A stretch of 64,000 bases of DNA from Tetradesmus obliquus (GCA_030272155.1 CP126202.1:124001-188000), one strand, 5' to 3'. Positions 46,651 through 59,122 are shown, counted from the stretch's first letter. A program made the numbers and translations. Notes: generated by a model not told the origin, from the letters alone.

Positions 46651-46710
<60 letters not shown>

Positions 46711-48993
46711 CCAGCAGATGCCACCATGTACCAGCGCGGAACCCTCGACGCAGCTGGGCATCCTATCACGCCGGTTACTGCTGCTGCAGCAGCTGCTGCC
46801 CTACAGGCAGCTACGGCACACCAGCAGCAGCAGCAGCAGGCCTGGCAGCAGCGGCACAGCTGTGCCGTCTGCAGTGAGTCGTTCCCGTCCCAGGCTGCGT
46901 TGTGGGCGCACTGCCTGATGCCGCACCACTTGCTGCAGCTGCTGGTGCGGGCTCAGGCGCTGCAGGGGCGGGGCCTGCTGGGCCTGCCTGCCCTGCAGGG
47001 CTGGTGGAGGCAGCCCCTAGCCCAGCCGGCAGCAGCAGCAGCAGCAGCAGGGTCTGCAGTAGGAGGAGGAAGCGGAGGTGCTGTTGGTGCAGCAGGTGCA
47101 GATGGCAGCAGCAGTGGTGGTGGCGCTGCTGCTGGCGAGGTGCCAGCTGGGCGCGGCGGTAGCCCCTGCAGTGAGCGGTGGTTGGGGGAGGCCCAGCTGC
47201 TGGCACCCCTCATGTGAGTGTATAGCTGCTGACCCCTTCTTCCACATAAACTGAAGCTGCAGCTCATGCAGACGAGACAGATGTAGAAGTGTGATGTGAT
47301 CTGTGCAGTCATGTGTCTTCGCTTGCCATGCCGTAGACAGTGCCAAGTCTCTAATAAGGTCCCTTCTAGCTGGTGTAACGCGCTACCTGTATGCCTGCAA
47401 TCTTTATGGAGTTGTGGTGTGTCTCTCTGCTGCTGTGTGTGCAGGTCTGAGCAGCACCTGGCAGCAATCATCACTGCCTTTGAGCCTCCTACGCGCAGCA
47501 CCTCACCTCAGCAGCACCAGCAGCAGCAGCAGCAGCAACAACAGCTTGGTGCTAGCCGCAGTGCCAGCCCACAGATAGCAGCAGCAGCAACTACAGCCGG
47601 CAATGCTGCCGAGCCGCTTGCAGAGCCAGCTGCTGCTGGTGCAGCAGGGGGCGCAAGCGCTCATCGCGCCTCCTTGTTCACGCCTGCCTGCTGCTGCCAC
47701 CTGCGCAGCTTGGCACAGGCTGCGGCAGCAGTGCAGCGCGCCGCGGCGGTCGTGGCGAGCGCGGTCCAGTGCATGCCAGCTGCAGCAAAATCGGCGCTGC
47801 TGCACCGGCAGGCCAACAGACCGCAGCAGCAGCAAACTGACGCAGCAGCAGTGGTGTCAGATCTGCTGCTGTCCTTCATGGAAGAGGCAGAAGCATACCT
47901 GGACGCCTTTGCAGATCTGCAGCAGGCTGGCCTGCCTGTGCCTGTGCCCCAGGGAGCAGCAGATGCACTGCACCTATTCTGGCAGCACTTGGAGCACCAG
48001 TGCTGCAGCTGGCTTGCGCAGCGCTGCTGCCAGCAGCCGCCAGCAGCCATGCCTGCAGCCGAGCCTGCACTGCAGGTGTGGATGGACCCAGGGGTGCATG
48101 TGCTGCCGCCTGAGCTGCTGCTGCTGCTGGCGGATGCGCCGGCGGCGGCTGCAGCAGCCAGCGTGATGCTGGGCTTGCAGCAGCATGGTTCTGCTGCTGC
48201 AGGGGGCCTGGCAGGCTCTGGTGGTAGTGTTGGGGGAGCTGAGACGGCAACGCTTGCAGGGAGTCGTGTGTTGCACCAACAAGCTGCGCAGGAGACTGCT
48301 GAGCAGCAGCTGCAGCAGCAGCTGAGCGGGGGTCAAGTGTTATCACCGCTGCGAAGAACAAGAAGAGGCGGCGTTGCCTGGCGACGCGCAAATGCGGCCA
48401 TGGCAGAGCAGCAGCAGCAGCAGCAACAGCAGCAGGACTTGCAGGCCGCAGCTCATGAGGATGAGGAACAGGAAGAGGATCTGCTGCTGGCTGGGCTTGC
48501 AGTGTCACCGTTGGCAGCTGCTGCTGGCAGTGCCGGTGCGGCTGCCTCTGCAGCGCTCGCAGCAGAGCAGCAGCCTGCAGGAGTGGCATCAGCAGGCAGC
48601 AGGAAGCGACATAGGCACATGCCTATCCCTGTCCCTGATCTTGATCCGGCAGTGGCAGATGCTGTCGTGGCAGCAGCTGTTGCTGCTGGTACTGCTGCTG
48701 TTGCTGCTGCTGCTGGAAGTGTGCATCCACAGCAGCAGCGCAGCCCAGCAGCACGCCGTGCTAAGGATCGGCTGGGAACTAAAGCTGCAGCTGCCGCAGC
48801 AGCAAAAGCTAGTCCAAGAAAAGCAGCACAGCGAGACGAGGCAGCAGCGGCTGCTGCAGACGTGAAGCATGGGCATGGTAAAAAGCGTAAATCGGCAGGC
48901 TTTGTGCAGCGCGGCAACAGGATACAGCCAGCGGCAGCTGCGGCAGCTGCCCAAGAGGCTGCAGCAGCGCGTGTTGCCAAGGCCAAGCGGTAA
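45266..48993 (+). CDS. C2H2 zinc-finger, polyQ/polyA protein of unknown function
   Basis: Three exons join in phase to 953 residues: 45266-45808, 46444-47213, 47445-48993 (TAA). The N-terminus (about 1-180) is a Leu/Gln-rich probable coiled coil (MALPGVAVLVAVLEQEMHSL, QLESAVLQLQQERDTLRQQL). A polyalanine run of ~25 residues encoded by a GCA tract follows. One C2H2 finger, CAVCSESF with HCLMPHH (Cys ~321 and ~324, His ~337 and ~342), comes next. The C-terminal half contains LLLSFMEEAEAYLDAFADLQ and a basic end (GSRKRHRHMPIPV, HGHGKKRKSAGFVQRG, ARVAKAKR), suggesting nuclear localisation. The single finger and basic tail suggest nucleic-acid binding, but I recognise no orthologue. Exon 2 has a near-identical 236-bp copy just upstream. 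TGTAA lies at 49312. Confidence 0.72.
46131..46197 (+). repeat. (CTG)n tract upstream of the C2H2 exon copy
   Basis: About 20 CTG units with one GTG interruption, leading into the TGTTGTGTTCAG acceptor at 46207. Confidence 0.95.
46202..46437 (+). repeat. Acceptor-side echo of C2H2-gene exon 2 (236-bp direct duplication)
   Basis: 46202-46437 and 46438-46673 are nearly identical, including the acceptor, AGVLQATLQALHQALTAQ, the Gln run and ETDVIDTAAAA. Only the second copy runs in frame into the rest of the exon. The first hits a stop at 46487-46489 after V-V-V-F-R-L-G. Confidence 0.95.
46647..46711 (+). repeat. GCA/CAG tract coding polyalanine
   Basis: About 22 triplet units inside exon 46444-47213. 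The reading frame is GCA, giving Ala rather than Gln. Confidence 0.93.
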
Positions 48994-49963
48994 TCAGTAA
49001 ACCTGGGCAGTGTGCTGCCTGCAGGCATGAGCGATGAGCTACAGCCTGGTGGGCTGCAGGAGCCGATCTGGCAGTATCAGCAGCGCGTCGCCAAAGCAGC
49101 ACAGGGTGTGGGATCCAGCAGTTGCTCAGCCATGCTGCTCGGCCACATGAGCATTAGCCAGCACCTACAGTGTACTGCATCTGCCCTGACGGCAGGGGTC
49201 AACTGCTGACTCGCATCGCTGTGTTATTCCCAGCTGCCGTGGATGCTTCTGGCTGCTCTGGTGCCATATGCAAAATGAGCATGCATGGTCCCCTCGGGCA
49301 TAGCGTTCTGTTGTAACAAGCGTGCTGATGGGCTGCGGGTGTGATTTGCTCCAGCTGCGCGTGTTCAGCCTGCCACACCTTGGTTGCATGGCGTGGTGAG
49401 TTCAAAACGCCCTACAGCGTTGTCATGTCTCCTGCATTCTCCTGTCAAGCAGCGAGGCTGCGAGCAACATTGGTATTGATGCCTGGCTGTTGAGGGATTC
49501 GAGCTTGGTTATCTCAGGCCTGGCAACAATGTTGCTGAACTCTGCTTGTTTGGCTGCGAGTCGCACCTGTACAGGGTTTTGAGGGTTTTTGAAATGTAAC
49601 AATCTTGAAGAAGTATGATGTCCTGTAAGCGACATTCACAAGTAGTTGTATCACGTTTGAGTTGCTGGTACATGCACGAAAGGACGTCTGGAGATTCTTA
49701 GTGTCGGAAGCGCGGGAATCACTGCTGTGCAAGGCGTCAGGTGAGCAATGGCTGGACGTGCGAATAAAAAAATTGCTGATACTTCTACGCTGCAAGTGTT
49801 GGTCTCTCCCGTTATGGTCACTGTCAGCAGAGCGAGCGACTTGCATGACCGTTGACAGCTGATGCTGATGCTGAACTGCTTTGTGCAGGCTGCAAACCCA
49901 GCGCTGGCCCACAGAAAGAACATAATTCCGTCTTATTAAACGCCGAAGTATTGCCTGACAGCA
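48994..49963. other. Intergenic between the C2H2 gene and the next + gene
   Basis: No gene recognised. 48994 to ~49330 is the C2H2 3' UTR. The AT-richer part from 49400 would hold the next promoter and 5' UTR. Confidence 0.55.
49312..49316 (+). terminator. TGTAA poly(A)-type signal for the C2H2 gene
   Basis: TGTAA 319 bp after the TAA stop. Confidence 0.6.
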
Positions 49964-51514
49964 ATGGGGCGGACATCTTTGCAAGCAGCGGCAGAGCAGC
50001 AGACTCCCCAGCAGCTCATCCAACACCTGCTGGCAGACAATGAGCGCTTAAAAGCAGCACTGCAGAGGAGCTCGACCGCAAACGGACATGGCAGCGTATA
50101 CACAGCTGGCAATGCAGCTGCCAGCAGCATGGATGCTGCTCCTTGCAACAGTGAGCTTCTGCTCAGCAAGCGCAGTCCAAGCTGCACTGCCTTGCAGACA
50201 CCACTGAGCCCACAACAGCAGCAGCAGGAGCTGGGAAGCCTGCTGGCACGCCTGCAGCAAGGGTCCGTGGCAGGTGATGAAGAGCAGCAACTGGAGGACA
50301 TGTGCCCCAGCTCTCCTGACCAGGTGAGGAGAACATCGTGTGACGTCAGTGTAAGCTTGCTAGTTAGGCTGCTGTGCACATGGACGGAAGGCAGTGTGCG
50401 GGTGCATGCGGCAGCGCAGGATACTCGAATGTCTCTGCCTGTAACATGTGCTGGCATTAGGCAACTCTCTGGCCATCTGATGCCTCACATACACATCTGT
50501 ATCAGCACCAACAGTTGCGGCGACAGCAGCAGCTCTAAACATCCACTAAACAGCAGAATACATATGTGCTGACCACAGGCTGCTTCTGCTGTGCACATGC
50601 CGTTGCAGCTGGGTTCCTGCAAGCGCGCTGCAGCCCAGCTGCCCAGCCGCCAGTCAGCCATCTCTGTGTGGCAGCCCAGCCACCCTGCATTGGCTCCCTT
50701 CCAAGTGGCCATCGACAGGCACCCTGTTCACCCCTCCACCTTCCTGCGTGAAGCAAGCCCTGGCGGCACGTCATCCACCTGCATTACCAACAACCCCAGA
50801 GACCAAACCCCGCCTGCAGCGCCACATGACCTACCTTCTGCTGTGCTGCTCTCCCCAATTGGCTCGCAGCCACATCTGCTGCCAGCAGCTGCACCCAAGG
50901 CACCCCACGAGCCTGCTTCTCCTGCTGCAGCAGCAGGCACTGTTCCATTGTGGGCCATGCAGCCATCCAGCCCCGCGCGCCCTGCAGCAGTGCCTGAAGT
51001 TGCCACGCCAACAGCACGCATGCCAGCCACCAAGCCAGGCAAGGAAAGCCGCAGCCTGCGCGTTGAGCCCGCCATCATCAAGCAGCAGAAGAAGAGGAAC
51101 AAGAAGAGGCACAAGAAGGTGAAGCAGCAGCCTGCTTCACACAGCACACCGCATCCACCCAGCCCCAGCAACGGCAAGCCTAGCAACAGCAACAATGGCC
51201 AGTCCTCCGGCAAGAGCAAGAAGGAGAAGGGCCTGCTAAAGCCAGCAGAGGACACAGTGAGCCAGCTGGGTGCAGTGTCAGAGTGCAGTGAGCAGCTGGT
51301 GCTGCTGTGCGCTGGCGGCTGCCTGCCTGTCGCGCTACCCTCATCACCGCCACCCTCAGCGCCTCAGCAGCGCAGCAAGCACAAGCAGCAGCAGCAGCAG
51401 AAGCACGCGGCCACTGCAGGGCAGCAGGTTGGCTTGGTGCAGCGGAGCAGCAGCAGGCGCAGTGTGTGGGACAGGCTGGAGGGTGGCAGGCGCAAGTGGC
51501 TGCAGCTGGAGTAG
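49964..51514 (+). CDS. Basic low-complexity protein of unknown function
   Basis: Two exons, 49964-50323 and 50579-51514 (TAG), join in phase 0 to 431 residues. The N-terminus MGRTSLQAAAEQQTPQQLI, then LLADNERLKAALQ, could form a short coiled coil. The middle is Pro/Ser/Ala-rich. Around residues 286-304 lies a strong basic cluster (KQQKKRNKKRHKKVKQQ), followed by KSKKEKG, both typical of nuclear or nucleolar targeting. The C-terminus is SSSRRSVWDRLEGGRRKW, the best-ordered-looking part. I recognise no family. TGTAA lies at 51694. Confidence 0.65.
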
Positions 51515-51693
51515 GTGGTGCGATGTGCCGACTCGGCGAAGCTGCACTACAGTACAGCGGCATCAAGCTTGTGGAGGGTGTGTTCACCTGCTAGATGCAT
51601 GTATGACGCGCAGCCAATTACGCCACGCAGGCGTGACATGTGTCGGGTCTGGGTGTGGACCGTTTCTTGGTGCTCAGACCACAACAACAACAT

Positions 51694-51698
51694 TGTAA
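51694..51698 (+). terminator. TGTAA poly(A)-type signal for gene 49964-51514
   Basis: TGTAA 180 bp after the TAG stop. Confidence 0.55.
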
Positions 51699-52670
51699 AC
51701 CACCATGTTGCGGTGGCACACGCACGCAGCACAGTGTGTGACAGCTGTCAGGCTGCAGCCTGTCAGACAAGTACTGCACTACAAGTTGTAGTACAATACA
51801 TCACCACCAGCACTGCAGTGCCGCAGCAAGCTTGACTCAAGTCGGACTGGGCCGTGTTACTAGCTATTGCAGGCTGCTTTTAAACTTCACCTGTTGTAGT
51901 GCTTATTCATCTCATGGCTCGGCTGCAGGGCCACAGCTGGTGGTGTTGTACCAGTGGTACAGAGCTCTCGAGATCTCCAGATCGGGTGACACAGGTACAG
52001 AGTAGGAGTGACACATATCAGTGGTTCTATTACGTAGGCAACAGCGGCGCAATGTAAGAATTCGCAAATCATTGGTGTGCTGGATAATTCAAACATGGAA
52101 CTGACACAGCTGAACACCGCCGGCAACAGCTCAACCCACATACAGAATGCCAGCTACACGTAACTTCACATGTTACACGACTCACATGAAATCCAGCATG
52201 CTGCCCTGCACATTGAGAGTTGCACTCATGTGCGGAACTTGCAACCGTGCTGAAAACTCCTGAACTGACACATCCCGACTGTACTTCGCAGCAACGGACT
52301 CAGGAGGGGCAAGTTGATCAGGTGTTGATGACTGCCGCGCGGCTGGCTGACAGGCACACACATATGTGCAACACTTTGCTCAAGAGATCCCGTTCACAAC
52401 AGCAGCTTGAGCACATTGGACTGTGCATGCACACCTGAGATCAAGCAGGGCGCAAGCGCAGCATGCACCATGCGGCACACACATCACAGCTGCTGCTTGC
52501 AGTCATGCACTGCTCTCGTAACAGCCAGCAAGTGCATTGATACTGTGACAACATTGCTATCAAAAAATGACACGATAGCATCACCAGCAACTGCTCCATA
52601 CACAATTGAATCAACAATCGCCAGAACGGGCGCATGGTATTTGTCCTTTGCATCAACCAAAACAACGCCG

Positions 52671-52675
52671 TTACA
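52671..52675 (-). terminator. Candidate TGTAA signal for the leucine-zipper gene
   Basis: TTACA on +, 328 bp past the stop at 53003. Confidence 0.45.
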
Positions 52676-52982
52676 TACAACAGTACAGGCTCAGACGTGG
52701 TGCTGCTGCTGCCACAACTGCCAGCAGGCTCCCGCAGTAGAAGCCGTGCTGCCTCCTGCACATAGGTGCTGCCAGACAACAGGCACAAATTTCAGACAAG
52801 GTACACCAGTACGCCATGCCACCGCACAACTAGCTTGCTTGCTGAAGGACGTTGCTGCTGCCGGTACAGGCGGCTGCCTCACTGTCAGGCATGCTCAGGG
52901 TCGCAGGCCATCTGCTGTCGCCAGCACTGCCCCCGCCACTTTGGCTCAGCTCTGCACTCAAAGTGTCATCTATCACATCAGC

Positions 52983-53002
<20 letters not shown>

Positions 53003-53016
<14 letters not shown>

Positions 53017-56000
53017 CCTCCACCGCCGTGCCACCATCAGCAGCCGCTGACTGGGATGCTGCTGTCACGCACACTGCAGGCAAGGCTGAATGCAATGCTG
53101 CGCCTGGTACTTCCGCTGCTGCCTGGCTGCTGCTTGCCAGCTGATGTGCTGCTGCCACACGCTGCTCTTCTCTAGCCGCCGCAGCCGCCACTGCTGTGCC
53201 CCCCATAACCGCTGCACCTAAATCTGTCAAGCCTGCTACCTCTGCACCTGGTTCCTGCAAAAGCAGCAAGGGCATTATGTGCGTCTCTTCCTGCTGCAGC
53301 CGAACAGCCGCAGGAGCCATGCATGCTCTGCCTGCTGTTGGAGGGCTGCTGCCCGGCGCTACTGCTGTTGAGCTTGTTGCACCTGATTCCTGCGTCTGGG
53401 CTGCAGCAGCAGCTGCACATGGGCTACCTGCTGCTGGTGGGCTATGGCCAGGCACACAGCCAGATGGGCTGGCACCGGGCGATGCAGCTGGAGTGACCAA
53501 CCAGTAGCCCGCATCCTGGTCTGCTGCTGGTGACAACTGCAGTTCCCATGCGCCACACTCTGCGCTGCTGCTGCGGCCCGGTAAAGGGCTGTACTGCTCA
53601 AGCTGCTCCAGTGAGGCATCCGTATGGTGATTTGCCTGCTGCACTGCCTGCAAGCCTGCTGCTGCATATTCTTGTGCATACTGTGCATCAGCGCCAGCTT
53701 GTGGGCTGCTGGCGTCACAGCACCCCCAAGGCGCGCTGTCAGCTGCAGGGACTGCCGCAGGCCCTGCTGCTGCAGCTGCCGTGTACTCTAGCAGCTCCTG
53801 CAAGCCAAAATCATAGCAGTCAAGGCGCAAGCAGCAGCAGCAGTACTGTGGTGGCAGGGATCAAGCACAACTTGACCAGCGCTTATGTCGTTGACTGTTA
53901 AAACCTTTGTTGAGCACTTGCGTACAAACACAGACATGCTGCCAGCTTGCATCACTCTTCACTCACCTGTCACCTGTGGTGTCTGGTGCAAGGCGCACCA
54001 CAGACAGGCTCAACTGCCCACACAAGCAAGCAAAAGTATGCTCGTGCGCAATCCCCACTTGCCTCACTATCCACTCTCTGCGCACCTGCAGCGCCTGCTG
54101 CTGGCGGAGCACTTTTAAAAGACGCATGCACACGTCACACCTGACCCACCAACGCGCAACAGCAGCAGCACCTGACCCAGCGCCACCTGCAGCGCACTGT
54201 TCTGGCTGCGCAGACGCGCCACCTCCACACACCACTTGCTCAAGGCGCAGCTCCAGCTGGCCCCCAGCACCCGTACATGATGCATTACCGACCAACCACA
54301 CACCTCACAACATACCAGCAGGCAGCCAGCGCCAGTGCGCAACCCAACCCCACCTGCAGCGCTGCGTTCTGGCTGCGCAGGCGCGCCACCTCCTGCTGCA
54401 GCTCGCTCTTCTGGCCCAGCAGCTGCTGCAGCGCGCCGCTCAGCAGCTCCTCGCCGCCCTCCCCAGCGCTGCGCAGCCGCGCGTTCTCCTGCAGGAGGGC
54501 AGTTACAAGTGTGAGAAAACGAATGTTGCAGGAGATGTCATGTGTGTGTATAAACACTGCCGCTCAGCAGCTCCTCGCCGTCCTTGCCCGCGCTGCGCAG
54601 CCGCGCGTTGTCCTGCAGGCAGCGGCGCCCAGATTTCAAAGGAAGATGTAGTGTGACGGGCTGCTGCACCAGGCAGCGGAGACGCTGGGGATGAAGGATT
54701 GGCAGTTGCTGCTGTTTGGAGAGAACCAGTATTCCCGAACCAACTGTTTGCATCGGCTGTGTATACAGTGGCAGTAGCCGCTCTGAGAAGAACACAACAG
54801 CAACTGCATGCATGTCATACTAATGGCAAGCTCCCAAGGGCACCTTGCCTGGACTTAAGTCTTGAGTGCAGCTGCAGTACACAGCGGTAGATGTGCACGG
54901 CATGCATGCCCCGCCCTCCACCTAGAACTGCTGCTGATGCATGCCAGCCTAGCATGACATGCAGCTGCCTTGCAGGAGCACCCTCTCACCTTTCTCAGGT
55001 GTGAGCAAGTGACGTACAGCGTGCCCAGGGTGGTGCGCAGGCAGCGCACCTCCTGCCGCAGCCGCCCAACTTCTTGCTGCAGGACCGCTGCAGCAGCAGC
55101 AGCAGCTGCTGTGCCTGCGTTGCTGCCCCCGCCAGTGTCTCTGCTGCTACTGCTGCTAATGGTAGCTGTATCAGCAGTTGCTGGATTTGCTGCTGAGCTG
55201 TCTGCTGGTGCTCCCTGCTGCTGCTGGTCTGTGAGGCTGGTGCTGCTGTTGCTGTGGCTCAGCGGCTTTGTTGCACCATTCCCTGATCGCCACACACAGA
55301 GAGCAACACCAGCAAAGGTAGCGCCAGGGCCGGCGCTGAGCAATGAGTAAGCAGCACGGTCACAAGCCATGCAGGAGGTGCAGAGCATTGCACTCATGAG
55401 GAATTGAACAAGGATGACGCATGCAGTAACAGGCGTAGACTTCTGCTGTGCTGCAGCGTCGTTTCATCACACTGACAAGTTCCGCAGGTGCATCTCCCTC
55501 AGCTGCCTTCACCCAGCTCACCTGCTGCTAGCTGCTTGCCAGTACCTTGCTGCTCCGGCCGCCTGGCTACATCACTAGCAGCACCACCACCAGCTGCATC
55601 AAGCGCCGATGATTCACTGTGCCGGCCGTCCCTGCTGCTGCTGCTGCTGCTGACAAATTGTTTGCCAGTGTTCGCTGCTTCCTCAGGCGTGTCACTCCTG
55701 CTGGCTAGCGGAGTGTGCCGTGCGCTGCTGCCAGTTGTCACTGGCATGCACATGTTGAACATGACGCCCCGCAGTGCCCAGTTGCCCATCTGCTCAATCA
55801 CCTGCAGCACTGACAGCACGTGTTACCCATACAAGGAGTGAGTGCATCCACATGATGTGCTGGCTCGACTGCTGGAGTTAGACGCGACTGTACTGCACGC
55901 TGCAAGCTGATCGTATGAACCTCACCTGTGACAGAGACTGCGGTGCTTCAAGTGCTGCACTGTCCAGCCCATCCTGCTCAGCAGACGGCTCAATAAGCCA

Positions 56001-56253
56001 CCCTCCCAGTGCTGAGTACAAGGAGTTGAACAGCCCAGGAGGGCCTGCATACTGCTCACTGTTGCTGCCTGCGTGGCTCCCTGCAAATCAACACGCTTTG
56101 GCACATGTGAGGCTGCTTGAAAGGAAAGGGCAATGCAGGCTCAGGGCACAACGCTGGCAGCAGTACTGTTGATGTGTCAGTTGTTGACTGACCTTCGCTG
56201 CTTGGCAGAGCAGCGTAGCCTGAACGGCACCGCATTTGCATATCTTGACCCAT
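53003..56253 (-). CDS. Leucine-zipper-like coiled-coil protein of unknown function
   Basis: Six exons join in phase to 572 residues: 56193-56253 (ATG), 55926-56080, 55522-55801, 54990-55282, 54354-54488, 53003-53797 (TAG). The N-terminus (MGQDMQMRCRSGYAALPSSE, FNSLYSALGGWLIEP, QVIEQMGNWALRGVMFNMCM) looks folded but I cannot assign it. Residues ~235-315 form a coiled coil: VLQQEVGRLRQEVRCLRTTL, HLRKENARLRSAG, LLGQKSELQQEVARLRSQN, AALQELLEY. The RLRSQNAAL / ENARLRS pattern resembles the zipper of bZIP proteins, yet no classical N-x7-R basic region precedes it. The C-terminal ~260 residues are low-complexity. It is divergent with SDHAF4 across 378 bp. Confidence 0.7.
54178..54235 (-). repeat. 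Donor-side echo of zipper-gene exon 54354-54488
   Basis: Encodes VARLRSQNSALQ and a GTGGCG donor on the gene strand, copying VARLRSQNAALQ at the exon end, ~170 bp downstream. Confidence 0.88.
54555..54625 (-). repeat. Acceptor-side echo of zipper-gene exon 54354-54488
   Basis: Encodes NARLRSAGKDGEELLSGS after a CTGCAG acceptor, copying NARLRSAGEGGEELLSGA at the exon start. Confidence 0.9.
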
Positions 56254-56631
56254 GTCACCGGCGAGGAGGCAGCAGCATCAAGAAGCGGTGACTTGTGGCT
56301 CCGTTTGCGACACAACAGCTAGGCTGACCTGGACATTTCCCAACAGCCGGACCAGCACGTCATGAAACGTTTGAATGCAGATCGTTGGTTTGGAACCATG
56401 TTGTTACAGTAAATGCAAGGTAGGGTTTGCACAGGCAGCTGTCTTCCATTTCAAGCAAGCCATGAACCCGCACACGAGCACACACACCACGCATCGGGTA
56501 CAGACAAGGCCCAGGTCCATCAGTCAGGTGATTGAGCAAGCTTTTGGCAGCTTGGGTGGCCCGTTGTTGCTGTATCGCTGCGAGTAAGCATCCTCTCGGA
56601 CTTCTACCACACAACCATTTGTCATCGCACT
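56254..56631. promoter_or_regulatory. Divergent promoter region between the zipper gene and SDHAF4
   Basis: Start codons face away from each other across 378 bp. No clear TATA box or other motif was recognised. Confidence 0.5.
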
Positions 56632-57549
56632 ATGGCCCTACTCACAACCGGCCGGGGCCTGCTCTCACGCCTTTTAGTAGAATTGCAGCCATGCATGCAG
56701 GCAGCTGGCTCGCGGTTGCAGCAGCAGGCAGCTTGGCACACCACAGACAGCAGTAGCGCAAGCAGCAGCAGCAGCAGTGATAGTCAGCAGCAAGCCCCAG
56801 GTGCTGCCGACCCTTTCACGCGCTCACTGCAGAGCAAGACGGAGCAGGAAGTGTTCAGTTTGTTAGAGAAGGCCAAGCAGCAGCAGCAGCAACAGCAGGA
56901 GGATGAGGAGGAAGACGATGACCTCATAAGCGTGGTCAACCCAGAAACAGGTCAGTAGCTGATGGTGTGCCTCAGCGCTGGTCTGACGTTGATATGAGAT
57001 TGGTGGTGGTGCGGGAGCGACGATGAAGTGCAGCCGCATGGCATGCATCGTACCACAGTGCACACACGCGCGCTCCAGCAGCTGCCGCAGCATTGCAGCC
57101 ATGCATGGAATCTGCGGCACCCTTACTTGCCAGCAAGTAACACATGCACGCATGGCAGCAAGCAACCGAAGCTAATCAAACCAGTATCATGTCTGGGTGT
57201 GGCTGTACATGTGGCATGTTTGGCCCCCTGCAAGTCGTGCGTCAAGTTTTTGGCATGTTGTTCGTCCTGAGCTGGAGAGCTTGGTGTTCAATGGTATGTT
57301 CTCATCGCAGTGGGGTGGCAGTCAGGCATGCAATCGTAGCAGCAGCTGTCAATGTCGCGTGCAGCAGCGCAACTGCCAGTCACCTATGTTGGGCAGCAGC
57401 CACGTTGACGTACTGGTGTGTCTGCTGCTGCCGCCGCTACTGCGGCTGCTGCTGTTGCGGCTGCAGGTGAAGCGTATGGACCCCGCGGCAAGGAGCCCAC
57501 GCGCTACGGGGACTGGGAGGTCAAGGGCCGCGCAACAGACTTTGCATAG
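56632..57549 (+). CDS. SDHAF4: Succinate dehydrogenase assembly factor 4
   Basis: Mitochondrial matrix chaperone that binds the flavinylated SDHA subunit and helps it join SDHB in respiratory complex II. Two exons, 56632-56950 and 57467-57549 (TAG), join in phase 1 to 133 residues. The diagnostic C-terminus is all present: NPETGEAYGPRGKEPTRYGD, then WEVKGRATDFA, matching the family pattern G-P-R/K-G-x-EPTRYGDWE-x-KGR-x-x-DF. The intron interrupts it just after NPET. The N-terminus MALLTTGRGLLSRLLVELQP, with Arg and Leu and no early acids, suits a mitochondrial targeting peptide. A Gln run and an acidic stretch (EDEEEDDD) precede the conserved end. TGTAA occurs at 58141, 590 bp downstream. Confidence 0.93.
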
Positions 57550-59120
57550 GGCTATTGCAACACAGTACCACGTACATGTCGTTGATGGGGCACTGTTGGT
57601 GGGGCAGCAGGTAGTCAGAGAGTGGAGGACGTGGCCACATGGTCTTAGCTGCAGTGCTGCTGTGCAGTTCACACTGCCGGGTGCGACAGTTGCTGCCATG
57701 GCTGCCAGAGCAGCAGGCTGTGCTGCTCTGGTGAAGCCATTGCTGCATAATGGCAGCGCATGCATGTGCTGCCAAGGTATGTCAGAACATAATGCAGCGG
57801 GTTTGTGGGTCAATGATTGATCCAGCTGTACCGGGTGCGCAGCTTGCACCGTCCCGGTGCTTTGTGTCAGTTGTATAAGATTGGTGTCTTACTAGTTATG
57901 TGTACACATTGTACACAGGCATATGCTAAGCATGATTGCGTTGCTGGGTGTGCCTGCAGCTGCATGGCACCTAGCCTGGGCTAGTTGGTGCTCAGCCAGC
58001 GCAGCTTTTGCCATCATGGCAGTGCTGGACAAGGCCCAGTAGCTACGCTGCAGGGCCGCCCTGCATGATGCAGCAATGTTTGCTGTTTTTTCTCTGCCCA
58101 ATGAGCCTGTCATTGGCTCCCCAACGGGCAAGGTTACTCTTGTAATTTCCAAAATGTGAAGCAGGTGTGGTCACTGCGTCATCGACATGGCCATGTTGAT
58201 GCCATGGCATCACTTCATTGTTTGAGCGTGTCTGGGTTGGTGCTTGCAGGGTGTCTAAAGCTCTTGCGCTGCGACATTGTGTTACCTGCATGCTGCCACC
58301 TTGTGGGCCTGTTAAAAACGCTGCCACTGGCACCGACAGTGCCACCCAGAGTTTGTGATGTTTCAACAAATGTAACCACAGTAAGCTTCACCTGTCACCG
58401 CCTGCTGATGGACTTGAACACCGTACAACAGCGTTCAAAAGTTGCATGCATGCATTTGAAGTCCAAACCTCATATGCATTGCACATATTTACTACGGTGT
58501 TCTGGCCAGCACATCTCAACATCTGTGGTTCAGCAGCCATGGTGGCCTGGGGGGGCCCACTTCGCCGAGCCTGTGAGTACTCATTATGTTGGCATCGATG
58601 CATGGCATAAACTGCTACGCTGTGCGCTGCCAGACACGTGTCAATATCCCGCTGCACATGCGTATGCCACAGCACCACACCGCGCCACAAGCATCCTCGC
58701 TGCAATCCTGATGCGATTCTTCGCACACTATCTCAACTGTTGGTGCGCGTGCATGCAGCCTGCAGCACAACACCCATCACGAGCACAGCACCGTCCCAAC
58801 CTCTCTGTGCGCATGCCAACTGCCCACATCACAGCAGCACCAGTAAGACCAGTTAAACTGCAGCTGCGTGACCACCACTGTACAGCCACCGCAGCTTCAA
58901 CACCCACCACCGCGCAGCAAACACCTGCCCAGTTGCGCAACCAAACCCTCCAGCAGCGCACACGTGCCACGGCTGCTGCTTCGTGCACAGCTCTGCTGCA
59001 TGCTGCCTTCCGTCCACCTGACCCCAGCCCGTGCTCCGCCCAACACCCACCAACACCCCAATTCACACCCCACCAAAACCTGCCAACACCCCGTCAACCC
59101 CACCACGCCCCGCGGCCATG
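57550..59120. other. Intergenic between convergent SDHAF4 and PRP19
   Basis: SDHAF4 3' UTR up to a possible TGTAA at 58141-58145. Then unassigned sequence with a 363-codon + ORF (58156-59247) that overlaps the PRP19 3' region and has no recognisable domain. The part 59030-59115 is C-rich (CACCCC and CAACACC runs). Confidence 0.55.
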
Positions 59121-59122
59121 CA

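Larger units (their letters stand above)
51515..53002. other. Intergenic between convergent genes
   Basis: No gene recognised. It holds two converging 3' UTRs: TGTAA at 51694 for the + gene and TTACA at 52671 for the - gene. The (CTG)n tract at ~52981-53002 abuts the stop of the minus-strand gene. Confidence 0.55.
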
